NCBI GenBank assembly: GCA_011526045.1
Contig: WYBE01000047.1
Coordinates: forward strand, 107,174 to 171,173
Direction: 5' to 3'
From: Nevskiales bacterium
GTDB lineage: Bacteria > Pseudomonadota > Gammaproteobacteria > Steroidobacterales > GCA-2729495
Length of the DNA: 64,000 nt
Shown here one piece after another: positions 1 to 8,242 of the stretch; the stretch's first letter is position 1; each line of letters begins with the position of its first letter. Position numbers and translations under genes: made by a program. The notes beneath the pieces are model-generated. The model was not told the DNA's origin. It did not search any database and saw only the letters and a program-made list of their open reading frames with translations.

Positions 1-1021
1 TCGCCTGCACGAGATCGGACCGATCATAGACCGTCCGAATCTCGATGCCCGGCGGCACTTTTTCCTGAATGCTGCGCAACTTCGCCACCGCGGCGTGTGC
101 GATCAAACGGCTGTTTTCTCCCGCCAGCATGATCGCGGCGCCGACGATGGTTTCCGAGCCATCTTCCGTTGCCGCGCCTGTCCGCACGGCGGAGCCGATG
201 CCCACTTCCGCCAAGTCGCGAATGAGCAACGGCCGGGCGGCACCGGGGAATTTCACGGGCAGGTTCGCGATGTCTTCCAGCGTGCGCGCCCGCGTGTCGG
301 CGCGAACAATTACGGCTTCGGCGCCTACTTCGACCACGCCGCCGCCCGTGTTCTCGGTGCTGTTGCGCACGACCGAAACGAGCTGTGCGAAGCTAATCGC
401 CGCATCCCCGAGCTTTTTCGGATCGGGTTCGATCACGATCTGCCGCTCGTAACCGCCGATGGCGTTGACCTCGGCCAATCCGGGCGTGGTGCGCAGCAGC
501 GGCTTGATCGTGTAGTCATGAATGAGTCGGAGCTGTTGAAGCCGCTCGCGGGGATCGGCCGGTTTGCCCGGAGCATCCGGGCGATAGCGCACCGTGTAAT
601 AGACAATCTCGCCCAGGCCGGTCGCAACCGGTGCCAGCTCGGGCGAGACGCCGCGCGGCAGCCGATCGCGCACGCGCGACAACCGCTCCGTCACGAGTTG
701 GCGCAGCAGGTAGATGTTTGCGCCGTCGGCGAACGTCATCGTCACCTGCGAAAGCCCGAACTTCGACAACGAACGCAGTTCGATCATGCCGGGCAGTCCG
801 GCCATTTCCATCTCGATCGGAGCGGTGACCAGCACCTCGATTTCCTCCGGCGCGAGTGCGGGAACCGAGGTGTTGATTTGCACCTGCGGGCTCGTGATGT
901 CCGGCACCGCGTCGATCGCGACGCGAAACGCCGACCACACGCCGACCGCAATGAGCACGAGCGACGCGAAGGCCACGAGCCCGCGCCGTCGCAGCGAGAA
1001 ATCAATGATCCGTTCCAGCAT
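1..1021 (-). CDS. Heavy-metal RND efflux pump, inner-membrane subunit (CusA/CzcA family), N-terminal part
   Basis: About 340 N-terminal residues are visible and the rest lies beyond the window edge. The protein opens with a short cytoplasmic stretch and TM1 (about residues 13-31), then the first porter subdomains, with the family-typical run PIEMEMAGLPG near residue 70. Members of the heavy-metal efflux RND family use the proton gradient to drive periplasmic or cytoplasmic metal ions through an adaptor and an outer-membrane channel. The start ATG overlaps the stop of the adaptor gene (TGATG), so translation is coupled. The ion-selecting TM4 is not in view, so the substrate cannot be read. It is the last visible gene of a leftward operon that starts with an ArsR repressor near 7.65 kb. 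Confidence 0.93.
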   Translation of the reverse strand, partial: MLERIIDFSLRRRGLVAFASLVLIAVGVWSAFRVAIDAVPDITSPQVQINTSVPALAPEEIEVLVTAPIEMEMAGLPGMIELRSLSKFGLSQVTMTFADGANIYLLRQLVTERLSRVRDRLPRGVSPELAPVATGLGEIVYYTVRYRPDAPGKPADPRERLQQLRLIHDYTIKPLLRTTPGLAEVNAIGGYERQIVIEPDPKKLGDAAISFAQLVSVVRNSTENTGGGVVEVGAEAVIVRADTRARTLEDIANLPVKFPGAARPLLIRDLAEVGIGSAVRTGAATEDGSETIVGAAIMLAGENSRLIAHAAVAKLRSIQEKVPPGIEIRTVYDRSDLVQA

Positions 1022-1479
1022 CAATGTCCGTCGGCGCAGCCGACGCCCCCATTGACCGCTTGCAGTTCAGCCAGCCACAGGGCGTAGGTGCCGCGCGTGA
1101 CGATGCTGTCGCCTTCGTAAAGTCCGTCCTTCACTTCATGCCACGCGCCATCGCTCGCGCCGATTTTGACCGGCGTGCGGAGGAACCATTCGCCGTTGGC
1201 GACATACACGAAATCGCCTTTGACGGTGCGGAGCAAGGCATCGGCAGGAACCGCGGCGACGCCTTTCGACTGCCTCACGTCGCGAGACGCGACCTCGCCC
1301 GTCGCGAGCCCGATGAACTTGCTGGCGGTCGGTGTGAGTTGAAGGCCGTGCCCCGCCTTGTAGTGCGCGGCCGGCTTCACCTCGACGTTGACGGTGGCGG
1401 TTTCGGCGGACGAGCGCGCGCAACCGGTGAAGGAGACGGCGGAGATCGCCGCCAGGAAGGAAACAAGAAGTGTTTTCAT
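1021..1479 (-). CDS. Miniature RND periplasmic adaptor-like lipoprotein
   Basis: A 152-residue protein with a lipoprotein signal (lipobox FTGC, Cys20). The following part resembles the C-terminal half of CusB/CzcB adaptors, including a stretch PADALLRTVKGDFVYV typical of the beta-barrel to membrane-proximal transition and a His/Cys-containing tail (GGVGCADGH). Normal adaptors are 350-500 residues long, and the helical hairpin and most of the lipoyl domain are absent here. The ATGA overlap with the outer-membrane factor gene upstream and the TGATG junction with the pump gene downstream place it exactly where the adaptor belongs. Its own signal sequence and start argue against a simple truncation. 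Whether it can bridge pump and channel is unknown. Confidence 0.75.
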   Translation of the reverse strand: MKTLLVSFLAAISAVSFTGCARSSAETATVNVEVKPAAHYKAGHGLQLTPTASKFIGLATGEVASRDVRQSKGVAAVPADALLRTVKGDFVYVANGEWFLRTPVKIGASDGAWHEVKDGLYEGDSIVTRGTYALWLAELQAVNGGVGCADGH

Positions 1480-2771
1480 GGCAGAAGTTCGATGGCGTTG
1501 AATTCGAGGCCTGTGAGTTGTTGCAGCTTGAGCCCGGCCTCCAGGGCTTCGCTTTGCGTGTCGAGGAGCGATTCGACCGCTTCGAGATAACTGCTCTGCA
1601 GCTCGACGTAGGTCGCGATTGGCACCGCACCGAGCCGGTAGTGGCGATCTGCAAGCTCGGCGGCCTCGCGGAATTTTTTGGCCGAGTCAGGCGACCAGCG
1701 CCGCGATTCCGCGAGCTTCGTCGCAAACGCCTGCTCGGCGGTCAGCACTTGCCGATCGAGCTCGCGTTGCGCGACCAGCATGGCGGTCTCCGCTTGCCGT
1801 CGACGTGCCCCGGCCAGGTCGACGGCGCTCCGCGTGCGATTCGTGATCGGAAGCGGCACGCTCAGCCCGATGCCGGCTTTGATTTCGTGGCTGCCGGCCG
1901 TCTCGTCCGAATAGTAGGGGCTGACCGTCACGGACGGGTAGCGTTCATTTCGGGCGAGCGCCACGAGAAGGCCTTGTTGCTCCAGCTCCACACGACGCAG
2001 CTTGAACTCGAAATTATTCTCGCGCGCTGCAGCCACGAGAGTCTCTCGCGCCGGTGCGTCGTTGAGCTTCAGCACTGGCGTGGCGACGCGCAGTGGCGAG
2101 TCGACGGGTGCGCCGCGGAGCTGGTTCAGTTCGAGCAACGCCGCTTGGAGCGCCAATTCGGCTTCGGTGGCGCGCCGCTGGAGTGCGAGTTCGCTCGCTT
2201 CGATCACGCGCGTTTCGAGGAGCGGAGTGACGCCCGCAGGATCGCGCGCGAGGAACGTTTCCTTCAGAGCTGCGAAACGCTCGGCGACTTCACGGACCGC
2301 TGCAGCCTTGGCGTTGGCAGCGTGCAGGCTGAACGTCAGCGTGCGCGCACGAGCGGTGAGCGCATTCTGAAAGCGCGCCAAGCCGAGCTCGGCCAGCTCG
2401 ACACTGCGATTGGCGATCGCCTTGCGCAGTGCGAGCCGCCCGGGCCATTCGAACGTCTGCGTCACCGTGACTGCCCAAGCGGTGCCCTCCCCCTCGAGGA
2501 CGCCGGCTCGATCGACGGAGCGCTTGCGCCCGAGATCGAAAGATAGTTCGGGATCATTGAGCACTCCCGCCGAGCGGCGTCCCGCCTTGGCGGCCGCGAT
2601 CTCAGCTTGGTAAAAGGCGAGCTCGGGGTTCATCGAGAGAATCTCTTTAACCAAGGCGCCGGGCGGAACGTTTGGCGGAGCTTGGTCGGCAGCACGGATG
2701 AGCAGCGGCGCCACGACCAATGCGGCGGCAATGAGCAGGGAGTTCGAACGTGGAGAAAACGAAAACTTCAT
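1476..2771 (-). CDS. Outer-membrane factor of the RND efflux system (TolC/CusC family)
   Basis: A 431-residue exported protein with a signal peptide of about 27 residues. Two repeats of long amphipathic helices rich in Ala, Glu, Leu and Arg follow, as in the OEP domain of TolC-type channels (for example the AELGLARFQNALTARART region). Length and pattern fit CusC/CzcC. It would form the outer-membrane exit duct for the adjacent RND pump. The stop overlaps the start of the mini-adaptor by four bases. A spacer of about 125 bases with no evident gene separates it from the Cys-rich gene upstream. Confidence 0.9.
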   Translation of the reverse strand: MKFSFSPRSNSLLIAAALVVAPLLIRAADQAPPNVPPGALVKEILSMNPELAFYQAEIAAAKAGRRSAGVLNDPELSFDLGRKRSVDRAGVLEGEGTAWAVTVTQTFEWPGRLALRKAIANRSVELAELGLARFQNALTARARTLTFSLHAANAKAAAVREVAERFAALKETFLARDPAGVTPLLETRVIEASELALQRRATEAELALQAALLELNQLRGAPVDSPLRVATPVLKLNDAPARETLVAAARENNFEFKLRRVELEQQGLLVALARNERYPSVTVSPYYSDETAGSHEIKAGIGLSVPLPITNRTRSAVDLAGARRRQAETAMLVAQRELDRQVLTAEQAFATKLAESRRWSPDSAKKFREAAELADRHYRLGAVPIATYVELQSSYLEAVESLLDTQSEALEAGLKLQQLTGLEFNAIELLP

Positions 2772-2896
2772 AGGATGGTGAGAGCGGGTGAATGGCTACG
2801 GCGGAACACGACGATGCCCGTGCACGCGAAAGCACGGCGACGCGCGACAAACCGCGACAGAATCGCGCCGATCCGACGCAGGGACCGGTCAGGCGA

Positions 2897-3280
2897 TTAC
2901 AGTGAAGGAGCGCGAGACGGCGGAGCCGCCCGCTGGACAAAATGCCACGTTCGCTGTCGAACCCAACTTTCAGCTTTACGCGGCGGCGAGAGCATTGGCT
3001 CAATCACCAGCTCTGCCAACGGCGCCAGCTCACAGATCAAACACGAGCAAAGGAGTGTCAGGGTCGGCGGCGCGAGCCGTCCATCGTCGGTCGAGACTTT
3101 GAACAACCCGGTCTCGAGAATATTGCAGCCATCGCCGCAATCGCCGCCGTCCGGACCGTCGCACGGAGTCGTGCAGCCGAGGAATTCGAGCCCAGGCACC
3201 GCCTCAATCTCGCAACGCAGCGTCGCCGGCAGCCAAAGAGCCACCAAGAAGGAGGCGACGAGTAAGTGGAAACGGCGCAC
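2897..3280 (-). CDS. Small secreted or membrane-anchored Cys-rich protein of the metal operon
   Basis: Family not recognised. From a GTG start at 3280 the protein opens with a classic signal peptide (RRFHLLVASFLVALWLPA). It then carries a cluster of cysteines and acidic residues (GCTTPCDGPDGGDCGDGC) and a second one (LLCSCLIC). An alternative TTG start at 3328 overlaps the stop of the ABC ATPase gene (TTGA) and would add 16 residues before the signal. The cysteine clusters suggest periplasmic metal binding, which is inference from composition and from its position between an ABC exporter and the RND channel gene. Confidence 0.6.
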   Translation of the reverse strand: MRRFHLLVASFLVALWLPATLRCEIEAVPGLEFLGCTTPCDGPDGGDCGDGCNILETGLFKVSTDDGRLAPPTLTLLCSCLICELAPLAELVIEPMLSPPRKAESWVRQRTWHFVQRAAPPSRAPSL

Positions 3281-3324
3281 GATTGAGAATACGTCGCAAG
3301 TGAGACTCGCAGGCGGAACGAATG

Positions 3325-3993
3325 TCAACTCTGCCGGAGCCTTCCATCGTGAAGCGCGATGATTCTGCGCGCTTGCTGCGCGAGGTCTGCATTGTGTGTC
3401 ACCATCGCAATGGTGAGGCCGCCACGGTTGAGCTCGCGGAAGATTTCGAGCACACCGGCAGCGTTTTGGGAATCGAGATTTCCTGTCGGTTCGTCGGCCA
3501 GAAGGATTCGCGGCCCATTGATCAACGCGCGCGCGATCGCCACACGCTGCATCTCGCCGCCGGAGAGTTGCACCGGCAGGTGATCGGCGCGATCACGCAA
3601 GCCAACCTGCTCGAGCAATTCGTCCGCCCGAACCGCCGGCCTATCCCCGCGAAGGAAGACCGAAGGCAACAGCACGTTCTCGCGCGCGGTCAACGTCGGC
3701 AGAAGGAAGAATTGCTGGAACACGAAGCCGATCTTTCGCGCGCGGATTCTGGTAAGCTCTTTTTCCGTAGCGGCGCTCGCGTCTTCGCCGTCGATGCGCA
3801 GGTGTCCGGTGTCGGGCTTCTCCACACAACCGACGAGATTCAGCAGCGTCGTCTTGCCCGAGCCCGACGGCCCGACGATCGCCACGAAATCACCGGCCTC
3901 GATGCTCAACGTGACGTTGTTCACCGCGTGGATCGTTTCGCGACCGCGCCGATAGCTCTTTGCCACGGCCTCCAATCGGATGATTTCAGTCAT
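3325..3993 (-). CDS. ABC transporter ATP-binding protein (MacB/LolD type)
   Basis: A 222-residue ATPase. Walker A is GPSGSGKT (about 41-48), the signature is LSGGE (about 143-147), Walker B is ILLADEP (about 163-169), and the switch His sits in VTHNADL. The GFVFQQFFLLPTLTARENV Q-loop region is typical of the LolD/MacB/FtsE branch. The ATG at 3993 is chosen because it overlaps the end of the permease gene by eight bases and the family N-terminus begins there. With the permease it forms a mechanotransmission-type ABC system inside a metal-efflux operon. The transported substrate cannot be inferred. Confidence 0.93.
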   Translation of the reverse strand: MTEIIRLEAVAKSYRRGRETIHAVNNVTLSIEAGDFVAIVGPSGSGKTTLLNLVGCVEKPDTGHLRIDGEDASAATEKELTRIRARKIGFVFQQFFLLPTLTARENVLLPSVFLRGDRPAVRADELLEQVGLRDRADHLPVQLSGGEMQRVAIARALINGPRILLADEPTGNLDSQNAAGVLEIFRELNRGGLTIAMVTHNADLAQQARRIIALHDGRLRQS

Positions 3994-5143
3994 TGCGAAT
4001 GGCCTCCATTGGCGAAGCCCGCGACGCCTTCCAGCTTGGATACAAGCCGGCAAGCGCGCCGATGCCGATCGTCACGATTAGCGTGAGCGCGAGCATGGCG
4101 CCATCGAAGATGACGAGCTTGCCCGCGGGCGCATACGGCAACACGGAGCGGATCAAACCATCGGCTACCGAGGAGCCGAGCGCGCCCACAATAACGCCGA
4201 CAATCCCACCGAGCCCGCAGAGGATCGTCGTTTCGGCGAGAACGATTTTGAAAATGTCGGAGGGCGATGCGCCGACGCATCGCATGTAACCAAACTCGCG
4301 GAGCTTCTCCATGACCGACATCAACACCGTGTTCAGCACACCGAGCGTGGCGATCGCGAGCGCGATGCCGAGCACGGCAAACATGAGCGTCTTGCTCGCG
4401 CCGATGAGCTTCAGGATTTGCTCCATCATCTGCTGCGCTGTCACGACGTAGGCGTCAGGAATCGTCTCGAGCACCTCTTTCGTGACCTTGATCCGCTCCA
4501 CGTTTTCGAGGTTCACGCCGACACCGGTTAGCTTGCCCTCTTTCTTGAATATCCGCTGGGCCGTCTTGAGCGGAATGAAAAACCAGCCGTCGTCCTCGCT
4601 TCCGGTGCGCTCCAACACGCCACTCACCGTGAATTCGGCATCAAGCTCCGGAAAGAACACCTTGTCGCCGACGCCACGTTTCTCGACGCGTGCCGCCTCC
4701 GCGCCGAGCACGATGGATTTCTCATCGGCGAACCATGTGCCGTTGAGCTTCCAGTGGGGCTTCAATTTCGGGAATTCGTGGTCGGCGCCGTAAAAGAGAT
4801 CCACGCGATTACCTTCCCCCGGCACGGAAAAGATCAGAACACTCGTCACGGTGCGAACGTTGGGCGCCGCGCGGATCGCCGCGACGCGATCCTCCGGCAG
4901 GAACTTTGGAATCTCGCCCCCGTGGAGGGCAAGGGACGCGGCCTCCATTGGGCAACCCTCAGTCGAGACGAACATGTGAATGCCCGAATCGCTCATCTCC
5001 TTTTGCAGCGACAGGCGGTAGCCGCGGTTGAAGGAAAGCAGGCTGAATAACGTCGCGGCGGCCAGCGCCACCCCCGCGACCGTCAGCGCGGAGCGTGTTC
5101 GGCGGCGGCGGAGGTCTTTCAGGCTGAGGGTGAGGAGATTCAT
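3986..5143 (-). CDS. ABC transporter permease (MacB/LolC-type FtsX family)
   Basis: A 385-residue protein with the FtsX/MacB layout: one N-terminal TM helix (about 20-38), a large periplasmic domain, and three C-terminal TM helices (about 250-275, 300-335, 345-372). The last helices contain the conserved family region (EFGYMRCVGAS before the second, YPSWKASRASPMEAIRND at the end). It pairs with the adjacent ATPase, with overlapping reading frames. Such permeases couple ATP hydrolysis to periplasmic conformational work rather than classical transport. It overlaps the upstream OB-fold gene by four bases. Confidence 0.9.
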   Translation of the reverse strand: MNLLTLSLKDLRRRRTRSALTVAGVALAAATLFSLLSFNRGYRLSLQKEMSDSGIHMFVSTEGCPMEAASLALHGGEIPKFLPEDRVAAIRAAPNVRTVTSVLIFSVPGEGNRVDLFYGADHEFPKLKPHWKLNGTWFADEKSIVLGAEAARVEKRGVGDKVFFPELDAEFTVSGVLERTGSEDDGWFFIPLKTAQRIFKKEGKLTGVGVNLENVERIKVTKEVLETIPDAYVVTAQQMMEQILKLIGASKTLMFAVLGIALAIATLGVLNTVLMSVMEKLREFGYMRCVGASPSDIFKIVLAETTILCGLGGIVGVIVGALGSSVADGLIRSVLPYAPAGKLVIFDGAMLALTLIVTIGIGALAGLYPSWKASRASPMEAIRND

Positions 5144-5700
5144 TTCTTCGCCTGCTCAAAACGGCTGACCGCGAGCACCACGACCCGGCGCTCACCTTCA
5201 CCCTTCACTTTCACTGTGCCGGTGACGTTGAGCGTCGCCCCGACCTTGGGCGCGGTCTTGAATCCACCGTCGGGCGGCACGCCCTCGATCACGTCGAACT
5301 TGTCCTTGAGCGTCAGGCAGCCGTCATCGGTGCACACATCCGCGAGCCGCGCCGTCACGACGACCTCCTTTCCCGCGTAGTGCTCGGGTTGCTTGAGAAT
5401 TTCAGCGATGGTCGTTTTCGCCGGAGCCCCGGCCGTCTTATCGGCAGCAGCGGACACGTTGCTGACAACCGCCGGCAACAGCGCCAGCAAGAGCGCCATG
5501 CCTCCGCGCCGCGCGGCTTGCGCGCTCCAGCGAAACAAGCCCAGCATCCCGAGCGCGCCGACCGCCAGAATGAAAGCGCCCCCGCCGGAACCGGCGCCGT
5601 TGCCTCCGCTACTGCAATCGACACATTCCGACGGGCAGACACCCGCAGCCGCGGTCCCCGCGACGCACAAACTTCCGATAACGATCCCGAGTGTTTTCAT
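5140..5700 (-). CDS. Exported OB-fold protein (DUF4920-like) with central membrane helix
   Basis: A 186-residue protein. A signal peptide (about 1-19) is followed by a short Cys motif (CPSECVDC), a Gly-rich linker, a hydrophobic segment (FILAVGALGMLGLF, about 44-58) and a second hydrophobic run. The C-terminal part carries VVVTARLADVCTDDGCLTLKD, the Cys-containing OB-fold core seen in DUF4920-type proteins. Family members are found next to metal export genes, but their biochemical role is not established. The reading frame overlaps both neighbours, so it is translated as part of the operon. Confidence 0.65.
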   Translation of the reverse strand: MKTLGIVIGSLCVAGTAAAGVCPSECVDCSSGGNGAGSGGGAFILAVGALGMLGLFRWSAQAARRGGMALLLALLPAVVSNVSAAADKTAGAPAKTTIAEILKQPEHYAGKEVVVTARLADVCTDDGCLTLKDKFDVIEGVPPDGGFKTAPKVGATLNVTGTVKVKGEGERRVVVLAVSRFEQAKK

Positions 5701-6269
5701 TTGGTTTCTCCGCTTGTGAGCACGTCGTGAAAGACGAGCATTTTCCTGACGACGAACGCGACGACACGCGACGCGGCAAGCGCATCGGGAGTCGCGGGCT
5801 TGATGTCTCGATTGACGTCGAATCCGTCGCTCTTGGTTTTACCCGCAAATTGGCCGAGGAATGCCGGCGATTGCAGCGCCTTGCTGCTCCGTTCCCTGAC
5901 GCGCTGAATATAAGCGCCGACAATTTGGCCACTGCTGTCCACTCCAATCACGACTTCGATAGCCCCGTATTCACCCTTGCCGGCAAGCGCGAGGACCGCG
6001 CCGATTTTCGCTGAGCCGGCTCCAGTGATTTCATAGAGATCGAACTCCCGCCGTTCGCTCTCTTCCAATTTTTCGCCGAGCTGCCGTTCAATTGCCGCGA
6101 TACGCTCCGGCGTCATCTTTATGGTGCGCGTGCGATAATCACGCGCCGCCGGAAAAAGTCTTCCCATCGTGCGTTCAGGATCGCGCCAGATGCACACATC
6201 CGCGCGCGCCGGAAGCGCCACGACCCCCACGAAGAGCAGGGCGGCGAGAAGTTGTGGGAACAGTTTCAT
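5697..6269 (-). CDS. Exported FMN-binding domain protein (RnfG/NosR-like)
   Basis: A 190-residue exported protein with a signal peptide ending near ALPARA. The domain pattern IEVVIGVDSSGQIVGAYIQRV, then FLGQFAGKTK and a Thr/Ser-containing end (KPATPDALAASRVV), follows the FMN-binding fold in which a Thr carries covalent flavin in RnfG, NqrC and NosR. The usual SGAT acceptor motif is altered here, so flavinylation is uncertain. The gene sits between the barrel protein and the OB-fold protein. A periplasmic flavoprotein in an efflux operon may handle electrons for metal reduction, which is inference. Confidence 0.65.
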   Translation of the reverse strand: MKLFPQLLAALLFVGVVALPARADVCIWRDPERTMGRLFPAARDYRTRTIKMTPERIAAIERQLGEKLEESERREFDLYEITGAGSAKIGAVLALAGKGEYGAIEVVIGVDSSGQIVGAYIQRVRERSSKALQSPAFLGQFAGKTKSDGFDVNRDIKPATPDALAASRVVAFVVRKMLVFHDVLTSGETK

Positions 6270-6280
6270 GTCGGTGACGG

Positions 6281-7243
6281 CTAGAGCCGCCGGCTAAATT
6301 CGTAATACACCTGAGCGACGAACAAAGCGCGGTCGCGGTCGCCGAATTCGCGATGACCCGCGAGGCGGAGAGACAAACCGCGCGCCACCGGGTAAGTCAG
6401 ACCCAGGCCGGCGCTCTGGGCGGAGCGATTGCGGCGCCAGATGGCATAGCGCGAATTGAGCTCGAGCTTCGGGAACAGCGAATAATCGACCAGCACCACG
6501 CCGCCCAAAACGTCCCCGCCGTCATCGGAACCGCCGCTGGCCTCCGCACGCACCGTGAGCCGTTCCCAATTCTTGACCAGATCGACGGCGAAGCGCCGCT
6601 CGCGTGTGAATCGCGCGTCTTCCGCGTCATCATCAATCAGCGAGGCAAATCGCGCCCAGGGCCGCCCCACGAGACCAGAAAATCCAACCTGCCAGTCTCC
6701 GCGAACGTAGGCCACGCGAACGCACGCCACGGGATTGGTGCGTGAGTCCGCAAATCGAATGTCGCCCGCGCCGGTCGACACGGATGCGGCATAGTCCCAA
6801 TCGCCAACGCGGCCCAGGAGCTGCGCTCCGCTGTCTTTTCGGATTCCGAGACTGGTTTCCTCGATGCCCCGCAACAACAGCCGCTCCGTGTCGTGATGCG
6901 CGAGCAGCCCGAACGGAAGCAGGTAATGACCGGCCCGCACGTTCCACTTTCCCAGCGGACCCTTGTATTGAAGATAGATCTGATAGGGCCGGATGTCGTC
7001 GAAGTTGTTGTCCGCATCCACCTGGGCGACGCCGATCCACCGATCGCCCGCCGCATCGCTCCATACCTGCCGCACGTTGAGAAACGCTCCCGCGAGCTCG
7101 GCTTTCGAATCTTGCGGCTCCGAAAGACGCGATGCACGCACGTCGAGTCCGCCCGAGATCGCAGGCGCAGCCAAAGACAGCAGCGGGCAGCTCACCGCGA
7201 CGAAAGCGGCTCGCACGAGATTCCATTGCCGTCGTCGCATCAT
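6281..7243 (-). CDS. Predicted outer-membrane barrel protein
   Basis: A 320-residue protein with a signal peptide (WNLVRAAFVAVSCPLLSLAA) and alternating aromatic and charged strands throughout. It ends in a strand with a C-terminal aromatic pattern (FVAQVYYEFSRRL). The start ATGATG at 7243 overlaps the ArsR stop codon. A specific family is not recognised. Its content (LGKWNVRAGHYLLPFGLLAHHDTERLLL) resembles porin-like proteins that often accompany metal or electron-transfer operons. It would give solutes or ions a path across the outer membrane. Confidence 0.6.
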   Translation of the reverse strand: MMRRRQWNLVRAAFVAVSCPLLSLAAPAISGGLDVRASRLSEPQDSKAELAGAFLNVRQVWSDAAGDRWIGVAQVDADNNFDDIRPYQIYLQYKGPLGKWNVRAGHYLLPFGLLAHHDTERLLLRGIEETSLGIRKDSGAQLLGRVGDWDYAASVSTGAGDIRFADSRTNPVACVRVAYVRGDWQVGFSGLVGRPWARFASLIDDDAEDARFTRERRFAVDLVKNWERLTVRAEASGGSDDGGDVLGGVVLVDYSLFPKLELNSRYAIWRRNRSAQSAGLGLTYPVARGLSLRLAGHREFGDRDRALFVAQVYYEFSRRL

Positions 7244-7647
7244 CTGCGGCTCGCCCTTTCTTTCGCGTCGTCGGTCAAACACAACCCGCGATCGAGCAAC
7301 TCGGTCACGCAAGGATCGACCATGCGATAGAAGATGGTTGTTCCATCGCGGCGGGCGCCCACGATGCCGCGCTTCGCGAGCCGCTGAAGCTGGTTCGAGA
7401 CCGCCTGCGGCGTCATGCCCACGGCGTTCGCCAGCGCACACACCGACAACTCCTGTGCACGCACCAATGCATGCAAAAGCCGCACGCGCGAGTCGTTCGC
7501 GAGGATTTTGAACACACCAGCCAATTCACGTGCCGGCTTGGCCGCGAGCAACGGCCGTTCGGTCAAAGGCGGCTTCGGTGGACAGGCGTTCAACCCTGCG
7601 CCGCAGCCGGTCACTTTTGGTTCGATCGCTTTTGAATGAGACGGCAT
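7240..7647 (-). CDS. ArsR/SmtB-family metal-sensing repressor
   Basis: A 135-residue winged-helix protein. The core LANDSRVRLLHALVRAQELSVCALANAVGMTPQAVSNQLQRL gives the helix-turn-helix, with Cys in the alpha3 position (ELSVCALA) used by ArsR, CadC and CmtR-type sensors. Further Cys residues lie in the N-terminal tail (GCG, NACP) and near the end (DPCV, GLCL), so several metal sites are possible. It heads the operon that runs to the RND pump at the left edge. The perfect inverted repeat immediately upstream is its probable operator. If the ATG at 7647 is used, the transcript would be nearly leaderless. Confidence 0.9.
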   Translation of the reverse strand: MPSHSKAIEPKVTGCGAGLNACPPKPPLTERPLLAAKPARELAGVFKILANDSRVRLLHALVRAQELSVCALANAVGMTPQAVSNQLQRLAKRGIVGARRDGTTIFYRMVDPCVTELLDRGLCLTDDAKERASRR

Positions 7648-7651
7648 CGTC

Positions 7652-7681
7652 TTACACTGTTCGGTGTAATAGGCGCGTCAA
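7652..7681 (-). promoter_or_regulatory. ArsR operator and promoter at the start of the metal-efflux operon
   Basis: A perfect inverted repeat TTACAC-6-GTGTAA lies at 7652-7669. Read on the minus strand, TTGACG (7681-7676), 17 bases and AGTGTA (7658-7653) form a plausible promoter whose -10 is inside the operator. Only five bases separate the -10 from the ATG at 7647, so transcription would start at or next to the start codon. The repeat type is that of ArsR-family operators. Binding itself is inferred. Confidence 0.7.
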
Positions 7682-7747
7682 GCGCGGTGACGCCAAGCTC
7701 AAACTTCTTTCGCCTTAAGCCGACTATCGGACCAGCTCGGGGAAAGC

Positions 7748-8149
7748 TCAGAGCTCCCCCGCCGTTTCATCCATGATCCGGATCATCGTCTCCTCGACTT
7801 CGCGCGCGGTGGCGGCGGCCTCCGGCGCGCTGAACATGTCGAGCAGCTTGGTCGGCTTGATTGTGGCGAGCACCGTTTTGCCGCCCTCCTGGTAAACGGA
7901 AATCCGACACGGCAGCGCCGTGGAAATTTCGATCGATTGCGTGAGCACCGCCTGGGCTTGCTGCGGATTGCACACCTCGAACACGCGGCACTCGCGATCG
8001 AACGGCACGCCCTTGCTCTGCATCTTCTCTTTCAAATCGTGGGTGCCGAGCACACCGAATTTGTGTTTCTGCGCGACTTCCGGCAGTCGCTGGCACACCG
8101 CATCGAGCGGCTCGTTCGTTGTGCGCGTGATCAAGGACTCGTTCTTCAT
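7748..8149 (-). CDS. DUF302 domain protein
   Basis: A 133-residue protein that matches the DUF302 pattern: an N-terminal DAVCQRLPEVAQKHKFGVLGTHDLKEKMQSKG-type region, EVCNPQQAQAVL, and the closing LPCRISVYQEGGKTVLATIKP with its conserved Cys. No signal peptide is seen, so it is probably cytoplasmic. DUF302 proteins are often encoded near metal and sulfur-stress genes but their function is not known. About 98 bases separate it from the ArsR start and 93 from the gene upstream, so it may be its own unit. Confidence 0.8.
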   Translation of the reverse strand: MKNESLITRTTNEPLDAVCQRLPEVAQKHKFGVLGTHDLKEKMQSKGVPFDRECRVFEVCNPQQAQAVLTQSIEISTALPCRISVYQEGGKTVLATIKPTKLLDMFSAPEAAATAREVEETMIRIMDETAGEL

Positions 8150-8242
8150 GGCGGGATTCCTCGTCCGGCGTTGATGTCTTGCCGGTTGTTTTGTTGCGAC
8201 GAAAAAGTCCGCCGAAAGTCGGAAAGCGCAAGACTCGGAGTT

